In this document: piece by piece, positions 18,514 through 28,019 of the stretch | Position numbering within the stretch: position 1 is the first letter of the stretch | Layout of the letters: each line of letters begins with the position of its first letter | DNA from: Pseudomonas sp. GV085 | GTDB lineage: Bacteria; Pseudomonadota; Gammaproteobacteria; Pseudomonadales; Pseudomonadaceae | Direction of reading: 5' to 3' | NCBI RefSeq assembly: GCF_003050925.1 | Contig: NZ_QAOV01000012.1 | Coordinates: 62,001 to 126,000 of the forward strand | Length of the DNA stretch: 64,000 nucleotides | Notes under the pieces: generated by a model | The model's input: the letters and a program-made list of their open reading frames with translations, nothing else | What the model was told of the DNA's origin: nothing | Database searches by the model: none | Made by a program: the position numbers and the translations under genes

Positions 18514-19620
18514 CTAGCTCACCCGCGCAAACCAGCGTCCGCTTTCGCACACGGCGCTGCCATCCATTTCCAGTTCCGTCAACGCAGCCAGCACTTTCGG
18601 CAAGGCCCAGCCGCTTGCGTCGGCCAGCGCTTCACTGGTGAGAGGCGCGGCATGCAGCAGCTTCAGCAGTGGGTGAGTCGTCGCAGGGGTGCAGGTTGGC
18701 GTGGATAACGACAGCCGTTGCCAGCCGCGCAAGGCTTCGAGGATATGCTCGATGGTCTCCACCAGCACCGCACCGTCACGGATCAACTGGTGACAGCCTC
18801 GGGCGCCGGGGTGATGGATCGACCCGGGCATCGCAAACACCTCGCGCCCCTGTTCCGCCGCCAGCCTCGCGGTGATCAGTGAACCGCTGGCGACACTGGC
18901 TTCGACCACCAGCACCCCGAGTGACAAACCACTGATGATCCGGTTGCGTCGAGGGAAGTTGCCGGCGTTGGGTCCGGCATCCAGCGGGAACTCCGAAAGC
19001 ACTGCGCTGCCCGAAGCGACCATGGCGTCTGCCAGGCGTCTATTTCGCTGTGGATAAAACTTCTCGAGCCCCGTACCGAGCACACCGACCGTTTGCCCGC
19101 CGACGTCGAGAGCGGCCTGGTGCGCGGCGGCGTCAATGCCCAGTGCCAGGCCGCTGGTAATGACAAAACCGGCACCGGCCAGGCTGCGGGAAAACGCTGC
19201 AGCGGTGTCCATCCCCGGCCGGGACGCGCGCCGGCTGCCCACCATCGCCAGTTGTGGTTTTTCCAGAATGCCTGGATTGCCCGCGACAAATAACAGTGGT
19301 GGTGCATCGCTGATTTGTGCCAGCAGTGCCGGGTAGTCCGGCTGGTCCCACATCAGTAAATGCTGGGCCGGGTGCTCTAACCAGGCCAATGCGTGGCTGG
19401 CGCCGTCACGAATCTCAGTGCTTCGTCTGGCCTCAGAGCAGGCCAGTGGCAAACCCAGCGAACGCCAGGCACTGGCCGGTGCGCTGATGGCTTTGGATGC
19501 CGAGCCGAAGGCTTCGAGCAATTTCTTGAAACGCGCAGGACCGAGTTCCGGCAAACGATGCAGACGTAATCGAGCTTCCAGTTCCGCGGGGGAAACCGGT
19601 GTAACAGTAGGCAGCGACAT
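18514..19620 (-). CDS. dprA: DNA-processing protein DprA
   Basis: DprA binds incoming single-stranded DNA and loads RecA during transformation. The 368-residue protein has an N-terminal SAM-like region, the central Rossmann fold (VGSRRASRPGMD, ITSGLALGIDAAAH, FPRRNRIISGLS) from about residue 125 to 290, and a C-terminal winged helix (LTSEALADASGWALPKVLAALTELEMDG). It is full length. AAGGATGATCC precedes the ATG. It lies between tsaC and the LysM-family protein gene, all on the minus strand. Confidence 0.96.
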   Translation of the reverse strand: MSLPTVTPVSPAELEARLRLHRLPELGPARFKKLLEAFGSASKAISAPASAWRSLGLPLACSEARRSTEIRDGASHALAWLEHPAQHLLMWDQPDYPALLAQISDAPPLLFVAGNPGILEKPQLAMVGSRRASRPGMDTAAAFSRSLAGAGFVITSGLALGIDAAAHQAALDVGGQTVGVLGTGLEKFYPQRNRRLADAMVASGSAVLSEFPLDAGPNAGNFPRRNRIISGLSLGVLVVEASVASGSLITARLAAEQGREVFAMPGSIHHPGARGCHQLIRDGAVLVETIEHILEALRGWQRLSLSTPTCTPATTHPLLKLLHAAPLTSEALADASGWALPKVLAALTELEMDGSAVCESGRWFARVS

Positions 19621-19701
19621 GGATCATCCTTGATCGTAATAAGCACCCGTACAAACGGGAATAAGCTGTGGATAACTCTGTTGGTAACTTGTGAGGCATG
19701 C

Positions 19702-20526
19702 TTACGGATTTCGCACCTTGTCCATCACCGATAGCGAGCGCGTAGCGCTAAGCACCAGCCCATAACTGAGTTTGTCGTAGGTACGGAAAACCATCAGCAG
19801 ACCAGCGCGCTCATCGGGAATTTTCAACGGCTGGCCGGTGATCCGGTCGCGCACGGTTTCGCCGGTCTTCATCACCGCAAGCAGATTGCCTTCGGCCAGG
19901 CCGTCGCGCTGCCCCTTGTTCAGCGTAACCACGTCCAACTCGCCGATCTGCGTGACCCCACGCGGCACATCGATGATCAAACCATTGATTTCGTGGCTCG
20001 GTGCATTGGGCGTGAAGGTCGAGTTGATCGCGTGCTCTTCACCGCTGAACAAGCGATCGCCGATACGCACTTCCTGGGTCGTGCGTTGCAAGGCCAGGGT
20101 GGCGACGTCTCCTTCGATGGCGACGACCTCACCACCGCCGATGTCGTCAGCGTTGATCCCCAGAATTTCCTTGCTCTGCGGATCGGTGTAGACCTTGCCC
20201 TGGCGGAAGATGCCGTACGCCGGTTGCGCCAGATCGAAATGGCCGCGGGCAAAGATGCGGTCACCCGCGCCGCTGAGTACGCGCTCCGCATCGCCGGCGA
20301 CGATGTAGGGCGCCTTGTCGAAATCCTCGGCCTTGTCGACGATGCGGTTGCTCAGCAGAAAGCTGTTGATCGATTTCAGCGCAATGCCGGGGATAGCCTC
20401 GCTCGCCGGGCTGCTGCGCACCTGAGGCGAGAGCTTGATGGTGGGAATGTCTTCCCGAAGTTGCGCTTGCCCATGCGCCCAACCTGCCGAGACCAGGAGC
20501 AGCAGGGCGAGTAGTGATTTCCTCAT
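19702..20526 (-). CDS. LysM-family envelope protein apparently lacking its LysM domain
   Basis: The protein is 274 residues from MRKSLLALLLLVSAG, with a signal peptide cleaved near residue 19-20. Its body (TIKLSPQVRSSPASEAIPGI, ILGINADDIGGGEVVAIEGD, DVPRGVTQIGELDVVTLNKG) matches the protein encoded beside def and dprA in other pseudomonads. As I remember them, those homologues are about 340 residues and carry a LysM peptidoglycan-binding domain directly after the signal peptide. Here QLREDIP runs straight into TIKLSP, so about 65 residues with the LysM fold seem to be missing in frame. The remainder is intact. Function is unknown; loss of LysM would alter peptidoglycan attachment. Confidence 0.8.
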   Translation of the reverse strand: MRKSLLALLLLVSAGWAHGQAQLREDIPTIKLSPQVRSSPASEAIPGIALKSINSFLLSNRIVDKAEDFDKAPYIVAGDAERVLSGAGDRIFARGHFDLAQPAYGIFRQGKVYTDPQSKEILGINADDIGGGEVVAIEGDVATLALQRTTQEVRIGDRLFSGEEHAINSTFTPNAPSHEINGLIIDVPRGVTQIGELDVVTLNKGQRDGLAEGNLLAVMKTGETVRDRITGQPLKIPDERAGLLMVFRTYDKLSYGLVLSATRSLSVMDKVRNP

Positions 20527-20710
20527 GCGGTGAATCCCTTTATTATGTACGTTCGCGTGAAACGCCAGAGCCCGCAATGGCTCGCTCCCGGCTTGCTTGT
20601 CAAAACTTGCTTGTCAACAGAAGGGAGCTACGTTTTACAACGGTAGCCGGCATCTTCGGATCGCCAGGCCATCGACCTGACCTTACTTCACACGTGCAAT
20701 CATCAAGCTT

Positions 20711-21217
20711 ATGGCCATTTTGAACATCCTCGAATTCCCTGATCCGCGCCTGCGCACTATCGCCAAGCCAGTGGCCGTAGTGGACGCCGAAGTGCGTCAG
20801 TTGGTCGACGACATGTTTGAAACAATGTATGAAGCGCCTGGCATCGGCCTCGCCGCTACCCAGGTCAACGTGCACAAACGTATCGTCGTGATGGACCTCT
20901 CAGAAGACCGCACCGAACCGCGAGTGTTCATCAACCCCGAGTTCGAACCGTTGACCGACGAGATGGGCCAGTATCAGGAAGGCTGCCTGTCGGTGCCGGG
21001 TTTCTACGAAAACGTCGATCGCCCGCAACGGGTCAAGGTCAAGGCGCTGGACCGCGACGGCCAGCCTTACGAACTGATCGCCGAAGATTTGCTCGCCGTG
21101 TGCATCCAGCACGAATGCGACCACCTCAACGGAAAATTGTTCGTTGATTACCTGTCCACGCTCAAACGCGACCGCATCAAGAAGAAACTGGAAAAGCTCC
21201 ATCGCCAGAACGCCTGA
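20711..21217 (+). CDS. def: Peptide deformylase
   Basis: Def removes the formyl group from nascent proteins. The 168-residue protein has all three motifs: GIGLAATQ (residues 44-51), EGCLSVPG with the metal ligand C92, and QHECDHLNG with ligands H134 and H138 and catalytic E135. It is the bacterial type 1 iron enzyme by length. No strong ribosome-binding site is visible before the ATG. It is divergent from the LysM-family gene and is followed by a terminator and then fmt, the enzyme that adds the formyl group to initiator tRNA. Confidence 0.98.
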   Translation: MAILNILEFPDPRLRTIAKPVAVVDAEVRQLVDDMFETMYEAPGIGLAATQVNVHKRIVVMDLSEDRTEPRVFINPEFEPLTDEMGQYQEGCLSVPGFYENVDRPQRVKVKALDRDGQPYELIAEDLLAVCIQHECDHLNGKLFVDYLSTLKRDRIKKKLEKLHRQNA

Positions 21218-21228
21218 TGCCCATCTTC

Positions 21229-21259
21229 AAAGGCTTGCTGCGGCAAGCCTTTTTCTTTT
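21229..21259 (+). terminator. Rho-independent terminator after def
   Basis: AAAGGCTTGC-TGCG-GCAAGCCTTT is followed by TTCTTTT, directly between the def stop and the fmt start. It may attenuate rather than fully stop read-through, since fmt has no obvious separate promoter in the 57-base gap. Confidence 0.8.
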
Positions 21260-21274
21260 CAAGAGACGTCACCC

Positions 21275-22234
21275 ATGACTGAGCCACTGCGCATTGTCTT
21301 TGCCGGCACCCCGGAATTCGCCGCCGAACACCTCAAGGCCCTGCTCGACAGCCCTTACGAGATCGTCGCGGTCTACACCCAACCGGATCGTCCGGCCGGT
21401 CGCGGGCAAAAACTGATGCCGAGCCCGGTCAAGCAGCTTGCTCTAGAGAACAACATCCCGGTGCTGCAGCCGCCCACCTTGCGCAACGAAGACGCGCAAG
21501 CGGAACTGGCCGCGTTGAAGCCGGACTTGATGGTGGTGGTCGCCTACGGCCTGATCCTGCCGCAAGTGGTGCTGGATATTCCGCGCCTGGGTTGCATCAA
21601 CAGCCACGCCTCGCTGCTGCCGCGCTGGCGTGGTGCGGCGCCGATCCAACGCGCCGTGGAAGCGGGCGATGCGCAAAGTGGCGTGACCGTGATGCGCATG
21701 GAAGCCGGCCTCGACACCGGGCCGATGCTGCTCAAGGTCACCACCCCGATCAGCGCCGAAGACACCGGCGGCAGCCTGCACGATCGGCTGGCCGAAATGG
21801 GCCCTCCGGCCGTGGTCCAGGCGATTGCCGGCCTCGCCGCCGGAACCCTGGAGGGCGAAGTGCAGGACGACAGCCTGGCGACCTACGCGCACAAATTGAA
21901 CAAGGACGAAGCACGCATCGACTGGACCCGCCCGGCGGTTGAGCTCGAGCGTCTGGTCCGCGCCTTCAACCCGTGGCCGATCACCCACAGCACCTTGAAC
22001 GACGAAGCCCTGAAAGTGCTGGCCGCGAACCTGGCCGAAGGCAAAGGCACCCCGGGTGAAATCCTCGGCGCCGGCAAGGACGGCCTGATCGTCGCCTGCG
22101 GCGAACAAGCCCTGTGCCTGACCCGCCTGCAATTGCCCGGCGGCAAGGCGCTGAACTTCAGCGACCTGTTCAACAGCCGCCGTGAAAAATTCGCCATCGG
22201 CACTGTCCTCGGTCAAGCGGCGGATGCTCAATGA
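21275..22234 (+). CDS. fmt: Methionyl-tRNA formyltransferase
   Basis: Fmt formylates Met-tRNAfMet using 10-formyl-tetrahydrofolate. The 319-residue protein has the N-terminal [12 protein letters not shown], the catalytic region [17 protein letters not shown] with the conserved Asn-His pair, [13 protein letters not shown], and a C-terminal OB-like domain. Its stop overlaps the rsmB start in ATGA, so the two are translationally coupled. The def-fmt-rsmB-trkA order is conserved in many gammaproteobacteria. Confidence 0.98.
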   Translation: MTEPLRIVFAGTPEFAAEHLKALLDSPYEIVAVYTQPDRPAGRGQKLMPSPVKQLALENNIPVLQPPTLRNEDAQAELAALKPDLMVVVAYGLILPQVVLDIPRLGCINSHASLLPRWRGAAPIQRAVEAGDAQSGVTVMRMEAGLDTGPMLLKVTTPISAEDTGGSLHDRLAEMGPPAVVQAIAGLAAGTLEGEVQDDSLATYAHKLNKDEARIDWTRPAVELERLVRAFNPWPITHSTLNDEALKVLAANLAEGKGTPGEILGAGKDGLIVACGEQALCLTRLQLPGGKALNFSDLFNSRREKFAIGTVLGQAADAQ

Positions 22235-23541
22235 ACCCGCGTCTGGCCGCCGCCAAGGCACTCGCCGCTGTCCTGAACGGAAAGGCATCGCTCAACAGTT
22301 CGCTGCCAACGCAACTGGACAAGGTCGAGGACCGTGATCGCGGCTTCACCCAGGACCTGGCGTTCGGCACCGCGCGCTGGCAGCCACGCTTGTCGGCGCT
22401 GGCGGCCAAGCTGCTGCAGAAACCTTTCAAGGCCGCCGATGCCGATGTCGAGGCGCTGTTGCTGGTCGGCCTCTATCAGCTGCTCTACACCCGCGTTCCG
22501 GCCCATGCCGCCATTGGTGAAACCGTCGGTTGCGCCGACAAGCTGAAAAAACCTTGGGCAAAGGGTTTGCTCAACGCTGTGCTGCGCAATGCTCAGCGCG
22601 ACAGCGAAACGATTTTCGCCGAGCTGGAGCGTGATCCGGTGGTGCGCACCGCTCACCCGCGCTGGCTGCAGAAATCCCTGAAGGCGTTCTGGCCGGAGCA
22701 ATGGGAAGCCATCTGCGCCGCCAACAACGCGCATCCGCCGATGATCCTGCGGGTCAACCGTCGCCATCACAGTCGCGATACCTACCTCGGTTTGCTGACA
22801 GATGCTGGTATCGCCGCCATGCCGTGTGTCTACAGCCGCGACGGCATCGTGCTCGAAGCCGCCGCCGATGTGCGCAGCCTGCCGGGTTTCGCCGAAGGCT
22901 GGATCAGCGTGCAGGACGAAGCCGCCCAACTGGCCGCCGATCTGCTCGACCTGGCCCCCGGTCAACGGGTGTTGGACGCCTGCTGTGCACCGGGCGGCAA
23001 GACCTGCCATATTCTCGAAGCCGAGCCAAAACTGGCCGGCGTCGTGGCGGTAGACCTGGAGGCCAAGCGCCTGGTGCGGGTGCGGGAAAACCTCGAACGC
23101 CTGAAACTGAGCGCCGAACTGATTGCCGCCGACGGTCGCGACACTCAGGCGTGGTGGGACGGCAAGCCGTTCCAGCGCATCCTGCTGGACGCGCCATGCT
23201 CGGCCACCGGCGTGATCCGTCGTCACCCGGACATCAAGCTGACCCGCCAACCCGACGACATCGCCGCGCTGGCGCTGCTGCAGGGCGAGTTGCTCGACGC
23301 CATGTGGAACACGCTGGAGGTGGGCGGCATCCTGCTGTACGCCACCTGTTCCACGCTGCCGACCGAAAACACCGAAGTCATCGAAGCCTTCCTCGCCCGC
23401 ACGCCGGGCGCCCGCGAACTGGACCTCGCCACGGCGGCCGGCATCAAGCAGCCCCATGGTCGCCAGTTGCTGGCCCAGGAAGGCGGCCACGACGGTTTCT
23501 ACTACGCCAAGCTGATCAAGATCGCCGCCGCTCGCGGTTAA
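22231..23541 (+). CDS. rsmB: 16S rRNA (cytosine-967-C5)-methyltransferase RsmB
   Basis: RsmB methylates C967 of 16S rRNA with SAM. The 436-residue protein has an N-terminal NusB-like RNA-binding domain (residues about 1-140) and a C-terminal Rossmann methyltransferase with the SAM loop [12 protein letters not shown], motif [19 protein letters not shown] and the catalytic cysteine in [15 protein letters not shown]. The start overlaps the fmt stop. trkA follows 22 bases later. Confidence 0.97.
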   Translation: MNPRLAAAKALAAVLNGKASLNSSLPTQLDKVEDRDRGFTQDLAFGTARWQPRLSALAAKLLQKPFKAADADVEALLLVGLYQLLYTRVPAHAAIGETVGCADKLKKPWAKGLLNAVLRNAQRDSETIFAELERDPVVRTAHPRWLQKSLKAFWPEQWEAICAANNAHPPMILRVNRRHHSRDTYLGLLTDAGIAAMPCVYSRDGIVLEAAADVRSLPGFAEGWISVQDEAAQLAADLLDLAPGQRVLDACCAPGGKTCHILEAEPKLAGVVAVDLEAKRLVRVRENLERLKLSAELIAADGRDTQAWWDGKPFQRILLDAPCSATGVIRRHPDIKLTRQPDDIAALALLQGELLDAMWNTLEVGGILLYATCSTLPTENTEVIEAFLARTPGARELDLATAAGIKQPHGRQLLAQEGGHDGFYYAKLIKIAAARG

Positions 23542-23563
23542 ATGGATTCAATGGAGTGACTGG

Positions 23564-24940
23564 ATGAAAATCATCATCCTCGGCGCAGGGCAGGTCGGCG
23601 GTTCGCTGGCGGAACACCTGGCCAGCGAAGCCAACGATATTACTGTGGTCGACACCGATGGCGAACGCCTGCGCGACCTTGGCGACCGCCTGGACATCCG
23701 CACCGTTCAAGGTCGCGGTTCGTTCCCGACGGTGTTGCGCCAGGCTGGAGCCGATGACGCCGACATGCTGGTCGCCGTGACCAACAGCGATGAAACCAAC
23801 ATGGTCGCCTGCCAGGTCGCCCACACCCTGTTCCACACCCCGACCAAAATCGCCCGGGTTCGCGAAGCCGCCTACCTGACCCGCGAAGAGCAGTTGTTCC
23901 AGAACGAAGCGATTCCGGTGGACGTACTGATCAGCCCGGAACAAGTGGTTACCAACTACATCAAGCGCCTGATCCAGCATCCGGGCGCCTTGCAGGTGAT
24001 CGATTTCGCCGAAGGCAAGGCGCAACTGGTGGCGGTGCGGGCGTACTACGGCGGGCCACTGGTGGGTCAGCAACTTCGGCAGTTGCGCGAGCACATGCCG
24101 AACGTTGAAACCCGTGTCGCGGCGATTTTCCGTCGCGACCGACCGATCCTGCCCCAGGGCGACACGGTGATCGAGGCCGACGACGAAGTATTTTTCATTG
24201 CCGCCAAAGCGAACATTCGCGCGGTCATGAGCGAAATGCGCCGTCTCGACGAGACCTATAAACGCATCGTCATCGCCGGTGGCGGGCAAATCGGCGAGCG
24301 TTTGGCCGAGGCCATCGAAAGCCGTTATCAGGTAAAGATCATCGAGATGAATCCGGCCCGTTGCCGTCATCTCTCGGACCACCTCGACAGCACCGTGGTG
24401 CTGCAGGGCAGCGCCTCGGACCGCGACCTGCTGCTGGAGGAGAACATCGCCGACGCGGATCTGTTCCTCGCCCTGACCAACGACGACGAAGCCAACATCA
24501 TGTCGTCTCTACTGGCCAAGCGCCTGGGTGCGAAGAAGGTGATGACCATCATCAACAACCCGGCCTATGTCGATCTGATCCAGGGTGGCGACATCGACAT
24601 CGCCATCAGCCCTCAACTCGCCACCATCGGCACCTTGCTGGCCCACGTGCGCCGGGGCGACATCGTCAGCGTGCACTCACTGCGCCGGGGCGCGGCGGAG
24701 GCCATCGAGGCGATTGCCCATGGCGATGCGAAATCGAGCAAGGTGATCGGCAAGGCCATCGAGAACATCGGCCTGCCGCCGGGTACCACCATCGGTGCGA
24801 TCATTCGCGACGAAGAAGTGATCATTGCCCATGACGACACCGTGATCGAAACGGGCGACCATGTAATTTTGTTCCTTGTGGATAAAAAGCATATTCGCGA
24901 TGTGGAAAAGCTGTTCCATGTGGGGTTGAGCTTCTTCTGA
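23564..24940 (+). CDS. trkA: Trk potassium uptake system regulatory subunit TrkA
   Basis: TrkA is the peripheral NAD(H)-binding gate of the TrkH/TrkG potassium channel. The 458-residue protein holds two RCK units, each with a Rossmann N-lobe ([13 protein letters not shown] at residue 6 and [14 protein letters not shown] near residue 238) and a TrkA-C lobe. The length and doubled layout are usual. It lies last in the def-fmt-rsmB-trkA cluster and a REP pair follows. No trkH is nearby, which is normal. Confidence 0.97.
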   Translation: MKIIILGAGQVGGSLAEHLASEANDITVVDTDGERLRDLGDRLDIRTVQGRGSFPTVLRQAGADDADMLVAVTNSDETNMVACQVAHTLFHTPTKIARVREAAYLTREEQLFQNEAIPVDVLISPEQVVTNYIKRLIQHPGALQVIDFAEGKAQLVAVRAYYGGPLVGQQLRQLREHMPNVETRVAAIFRRDRPILPQGDTVIEADDEVFFIAAKANIRAVMSEMRRLDETYKRIVIAGGGQIGERLAEAIESRYQVKIIEMNPARCRHLSDHLDSTVVLQGSASDRDLLLEENIADADLFLALTNDDEANIMSSLLAKRLGAKKVMTIINNPAYVDLIQGGDIDIAISPQLATIGTLLAHVRRGDIVSVHSLRRGAAEAIEAIAHGDAKSSKVIGKAIENIGLPPGTTIGAIIRDEEVIIAHDDTVIETGDHVILFLVDKKHIRDVEKLFHVGLSFF

Positions 24941-24951
24941 TCCTTTAGGCC

Positions 24952-25022
24952 GCCTTCGCTGGCAAGCCAGCTCCTACAGGTTGTGCGCGATTCTCTGTAG
25001 GAGCTGGCTTGCCAGCGAAGGC
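24952..25022. repeat. Inverted REP pair after trkA
   Basis: GCCTTCGCTGGCAAGCCAGC and its perfect complement lie in the trkA/TPR gap. It is the same family as 17821-17886. Confidence 0.9.
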
Positions 25023-25057
25023 GATTTCGAAAACGACAACCATTCGGAAACTCCCCC

Positions 25058-25372
25058 ATGATCGAATCCCTGGAAAAAATGCTCGCCAAAGGTGTGGATA
25101 ACGCTTTGCTACGCTTCGGCTTGGGCAAGGGCTATCTGGATCTGGGGGAGAACGCCAAGGCAGTGGAGCATTTTCAACGCTGCGTCGAATTCGATCCGAA
25201 GTATTCAGCGGCATGGAAACTACTGGGCAAGGCCCACCTGGCGCTGTCGGAGTTTGCGGCCGCGCGCCAAGCCTGGGAGCAAGGCCTGGAAGCTGCTCGT
25301 GGCCATGGTGACAAACAGGCCGAAAAGGAAATGACGGTGTTCCTGAAGAAGCTAGAGCGTCAGGCGCACTGA
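25058..25372 (+). CDS. Small tetratricopeptide-repeat protein
   Basis: This 104-residue protein has about two TPR units: ALLRFGLGKGYLDLGENAKAVEHF and the following SAAWKLLGKAHLALSEFAAARQAW, with the usual small and aromatic positions. There is no signal peptide, so it is cytoplasmic. TPRs bind other proteins, but no partner is indicated. It is convergent with htrB, with a REP-like hairpin between. A DnaA box (25093-25101) lies within its first codons, encoding VDNA. Confidence 0.85.
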   Translation: MIESLEKMLAKGVDNALLRFGLGKGYLDLGENAKAVEHFQRCVEFDPKYSAAWKLLGKAHLALSEFAAARQAWEQGLEAARGHGDKQAEKEMTVFLKKLERQAH

Positions 25373-25403
25373 TCAGAGATAACGCAGCCTGTGGGAAGCC
25401 CTT

Positions 25404-25482
25404 GTAGGAGCTGCCGAAGGCTGCGATCTTTTGATTTTTATCAAAGCAAGATCAAAAGATCGCAGCCTGCGGCAGCTCCTAC
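25404..25482. repeat. Inverted REP-like pair, GTAGGAGCTGC-CGAAGGCTGCGATC family
   Basis: GTAGGAGCTGCCGAAGGCTG faces CAGCCTGCGGCAGCTCCTAC, and inner arms GATCTTTTGAT/ATCAAAAGATC extend the hairpin. It lies in the convergent gap between the TPR gene and htrB and is a third REP family in this window. Confidence 0.85.
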
Positions 25483-25498
25483 GGGGTTATCCACAGCG

Positions 25499-26386
25499 TC
25501 AATACCAGCGAGCTTCACCTGGCGGACGCTTCTTGAAGCGCTTCATGCTCCACATGTACTGGCTCGGGTACGCCCGCACATAGCGCTCGACCACCTGGCT
25601 CATGGCCGCGCACGAGGTCTCGGTATCGGTGCTGTACATGGCTTCGGGCGCGGCTTCCAGGATTACCTTGTAGCCTGAACCGTCCGGCAGCCGCAGGGCG
25701 TGCAGGAATACGCCGACCGCTTTGCCGCCAGCGAGCATGTTCGGCACGAACTTGCTGGTCAGCGCCTGAGTGGCGAAGAACGGCACGAAGATCCCGGCGG
25801 ATTCGGCCGGTTCCGGGTCAGCGGGAATGCCCACTGCACCACCTTTGCGCACTTCCTTGATGACACTGAGGATGCCTTCCTTGGTGGAAGCCGCGACCTT
25901 GTTACCCAGTTGCACCCGCTGCTTTTGCAGCAATTCATCCACCGCCTTCAATTTGGGCGGACGGTAAAAAATGATCGGTTTGCACTGGCTGCAATAGAAG
26001 TGGTTGAGCACTTCCCAGTTGCCCAGGTGGCTGGTGATGCCGACCACGCCTTTGCCGGAGGCGAGGGCGTCCTTCAATATGTCGAGGCCCTCGACCTCGC
26101 GCACCAGGTCAATGGAGCGCTGGGCCGGCCAGATCCAGGCGCAGGCGCTCTCTGTCAGGGACTTGCCGATGTCCTTCAGGCTCTGGCCCACCAGGCGTTC
26201 ACGCTCGGCAGGGTCCATGTCCGGAAAGCACTTGGACAGATTGATCCGTACCACGTCGCGGGAACGGTTCGGGGTTTTCCACATGACCCAGCCAATCGCC
26301 GAGCCCACGGCCTGCACGGCCCGCCACGGAAGCAGGGCAAACAGCCGCAGAGCGCCTACCAGCAAGGCGCCTTTCAACTTATCCAC
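25499..26386 (-). CDS. htrB: Lipid A biosynthesis lauroyl acyltransferase, LpxL/HtrB family
   Basis: HtrB-type enzymes transfer a secondary acyl chain to lipid A at the inner membrane. The 295-residue protein has an N-terminal hydrophobic anchor (LVGALRLFALLPW), the catalytic H(X4)E motif H120-LGNW-E125 in TSHLGNWEVLNHF, and the following IIFYRPPK and GIPADPEPAESAG segments of the family. The start is GTG at 26386 with CAGGAG upstream, and the start codon is embedded in a perfect DnaA box (26379-26387). The gene following on the plus side is the convergent TPR protein. Confidence 0.92.
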   Translation of the reverse strand: MDKLKGALLVGALRLFALLPWRAVQAVGSAIGWVMWKTPNRSRDVVRINLSKCFPDMDPAERERLVGQSLKDIGKSLTESACAWIWPAQRSIDLVREVEGLDILKDALASGKGVVGITSHLGNWEVLNHFYCSQCKPIIFYRPPKLKAVDELLQKQRVQLGNKVAASTKEGILSVIKEVRKGGAVGIPADPEPAESAGIFVPFFATQALTSKFVPNMLAGGKAVGVFLHALRLPDGSGYKVILEAAPEAMYSTDTETSCAAMSQVVERYVRAYPSQYMWSMKRFKKRPPGEARWY

Positions 26387-26426
26387 AGGTCACTCCTGAT
26401 CTTGTGCTGTGCGCGAGGCGGCCATT

Positions 26427-26984
26427 CTAACCGCCGTTCGCCAGTTGCGCGTAGCGGTCGCAATCACGAGTGTGATCCATGACCATGCCCGAGGCCTGCA
26501 TCAGCGCGTAGCAAATGGTCGGCCCGACGAAGGTGAAACCGGCTTTTTTCAAGCCCTTGCTCATTTCCACGGCGGTCGGCGTCACGGCCGGGACTTCGCT
26601 GCGATCCTCGAAATGATTGATCACAGGCATGCCACCGACGAACGACCAGAGAAATTCCACCGGGTCCTCCAGCGCCAGCCAGGCCTGGGCATTGCGCCGG
26701 GCCGCGTTGAGCTTGAGGCGGTTGCGGATGATGCCCGGATCGAGCATCAACTCGTCGATTTCGGCATCGCTCATCTGCGCTACGCGCTGCACGTCAAAGC
26801 CGAACATCACCTGACGATAATGCTCGCGTTTGCGCAGCACGGTGATCCAGGAGAGGCCGGCCTGGAACCCTTCGAGCAAAAGCAACTCGAACAATCCCTG
26901 CGCATCGCGTAGCGGCGTGCCCCACTCCTGATCGTGATATGCCATGTACAGCGGATCTTCGGAACACCAAAAGCAGCGTGGCAT
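26427..26984 (-). CDS. tag: DNA-3-methyladenine glycosylase I
   Basis: Tag excises 3-methyladenine from alkylated DNA. The 185-residue protein starts [22 protein letters not shown], giving the N-terminal zinc-site cysteine and histidine, and contains the [17 protein letters not shown] pocket and ends [13 protein letters not shown], the C-terminal zinc His/Cys. CTGGAG lies before ATG 26984. The frame is open far upstream because it is antisense to glyQ; that extension is not coding. It is divergent from glyQ and upstream of htrB on the same strand. Confidence 0.96.
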   Translation of the reverse strand: MPRCFWCSEDPLYMAYHDQEWGTPLRDAQGLFELLLLEGFQAGLSWITVLRKREHYRQVMFGFDVQRVAQMSDAEIDELMLDPGIIRNRLKLNAARRNAQAWLALEDPVEFLWSFVGGMPVINHFEDRSEVPAVTPTAVEMSKGLKKAGFTFVGPTICYALMQASGMVMDHTRDCDRYAQLANGG

Positions 26985-27065
26985 AAGGCTCCAGGGGGCG
27001 TGCGCAGCCATGAATCGGGTATACTCCCGCTCTTTAAATCGCAGCCCAAGAAACAGGTGAATTTC

Positions 27066-28019
27066 GTGAGCCAGCCTACGCCAGCCGTGCGTACCTTCCA
27101 AGACTTGATCCTCGCCCTCCAGCAATACTGGGCCGAGCAAGGTTGTGTGGTACTTCAGCCCTACGATATGGAAGTAGGCGCCGGCACTTTCCACACTGCT
27201 ACATTCCTGCGCGCCATCGGCCCGGAAACCTGGAACGCCGCCTACGTGCAGCCAAGCCGCCGTCCGACTGACGGCCGCTACGGCGAAAACCCGAACCGTC
27301 TGCAGCACTACTACCAGTTCCAGGTCGTCCTGAAGCCGAACCCGGACAACTTCCAGGAACTGTACCTGGGCTCCCTCAAGCACGTCGGTCTGGACCCGCT
27401 GGTCCACGACATCCGCTTCGTCGAAGACAACTGGGAATCGCCGACCCTCGGTGCCTGGGGTCTGGGCTGGGAAGTCTGGCTCAACGGCATGGAAGTAACC
27501 CAGTTCACCTACTTCCAGCAAGCGGGCGGCATCGAGTGCTACCCGGTGACCGGCGAAATCACTTACGGTCTCGAGCGTCTGGCCATGTACCTGCAAGGCG
27601 TGGACTCGGTCTACGACCTGGTCTGGGCTGACGGCCCGTTCGGCAAAGTGACCTACGGCGACGTGTTCCACCAGAACGAAGTGGAACAGTCGACCTACAA
27701 CTTCGAACACGCCAACGTCGACAAGCTGTTCGAACTGTTCGATTTCTACGAAAGCGAAGCCAAGCGCCTGATCGAACTCGACCAGCCGCTGCCGTTGCCG
27801 AGCTACGAAATGGTGTTGAAGGCCTCCCATACCTTCAACCTACTGGATGCGCGCCGGGCAATTTCCGTGACTGCGCGTCAGCAATACATCCTGCGTGTAC
27901 GCACCCTGGCGCGTTCCGTTGCGCAAGCCTACCTGCTGGCTCGCGCCAAGCTGGGCTTCCCGATGGCGACCCCGGACCTGCGTGATGAAGTACTGGCCAA
28001 GCTGGAGGCTGCACAATGA
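27066..28019 (+). CDS. glyQ: Glycyl-tRNA synthetase alpha subunit
   Basis: GlyQ is the catalytic subunit of the alpha2-beta2 glycyl-tRNA synthetase. The 317-residue protein begins [26 protein letters not shown] and has the class II segments [15 protein letters not shown] and [18 protein letters not shown]. The start is GTG at 27066, preceded by ACAGGTGA. It overlaps glyS by ATGA. The 81-base gap to tag must contain the promoters of both. Confidence 0.98.
   Translation: MSQPTPAVRTFQDLILALQQYWAEQGCVVLQPYDMEVGAGTFHTATFLRAIGPETWNAAYVQPSRRPTDGRYGENPNRLQHYYQFQVVLKPNPDNFQELYLGSLKHVGLDPLVHDIRFVEDNWESPTLGAWGLGWEVWLNGMEVTQFTYFQQAGGIECYPVTGEITYGLERLAMYLQGVDSVYDLVWADGPFGKVTYGDVFHQNEVEQSTYNFEHANVDKLFELFDFYESEAKRLIELDQPLPLPSYEMVLKASHTFNLLDARRAISVTARQQYILRVRTLARSVAQAYLLARAKLGFPMATPDLRDEVLAKLEAAQ

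Noticed and set aside
26427-27830. An extended Tag protein of 467 codons
   Set aside because: The extension is antisense to glyQ. The family start MPRCFWC at 26984 with CTGGAG upstream is complete.
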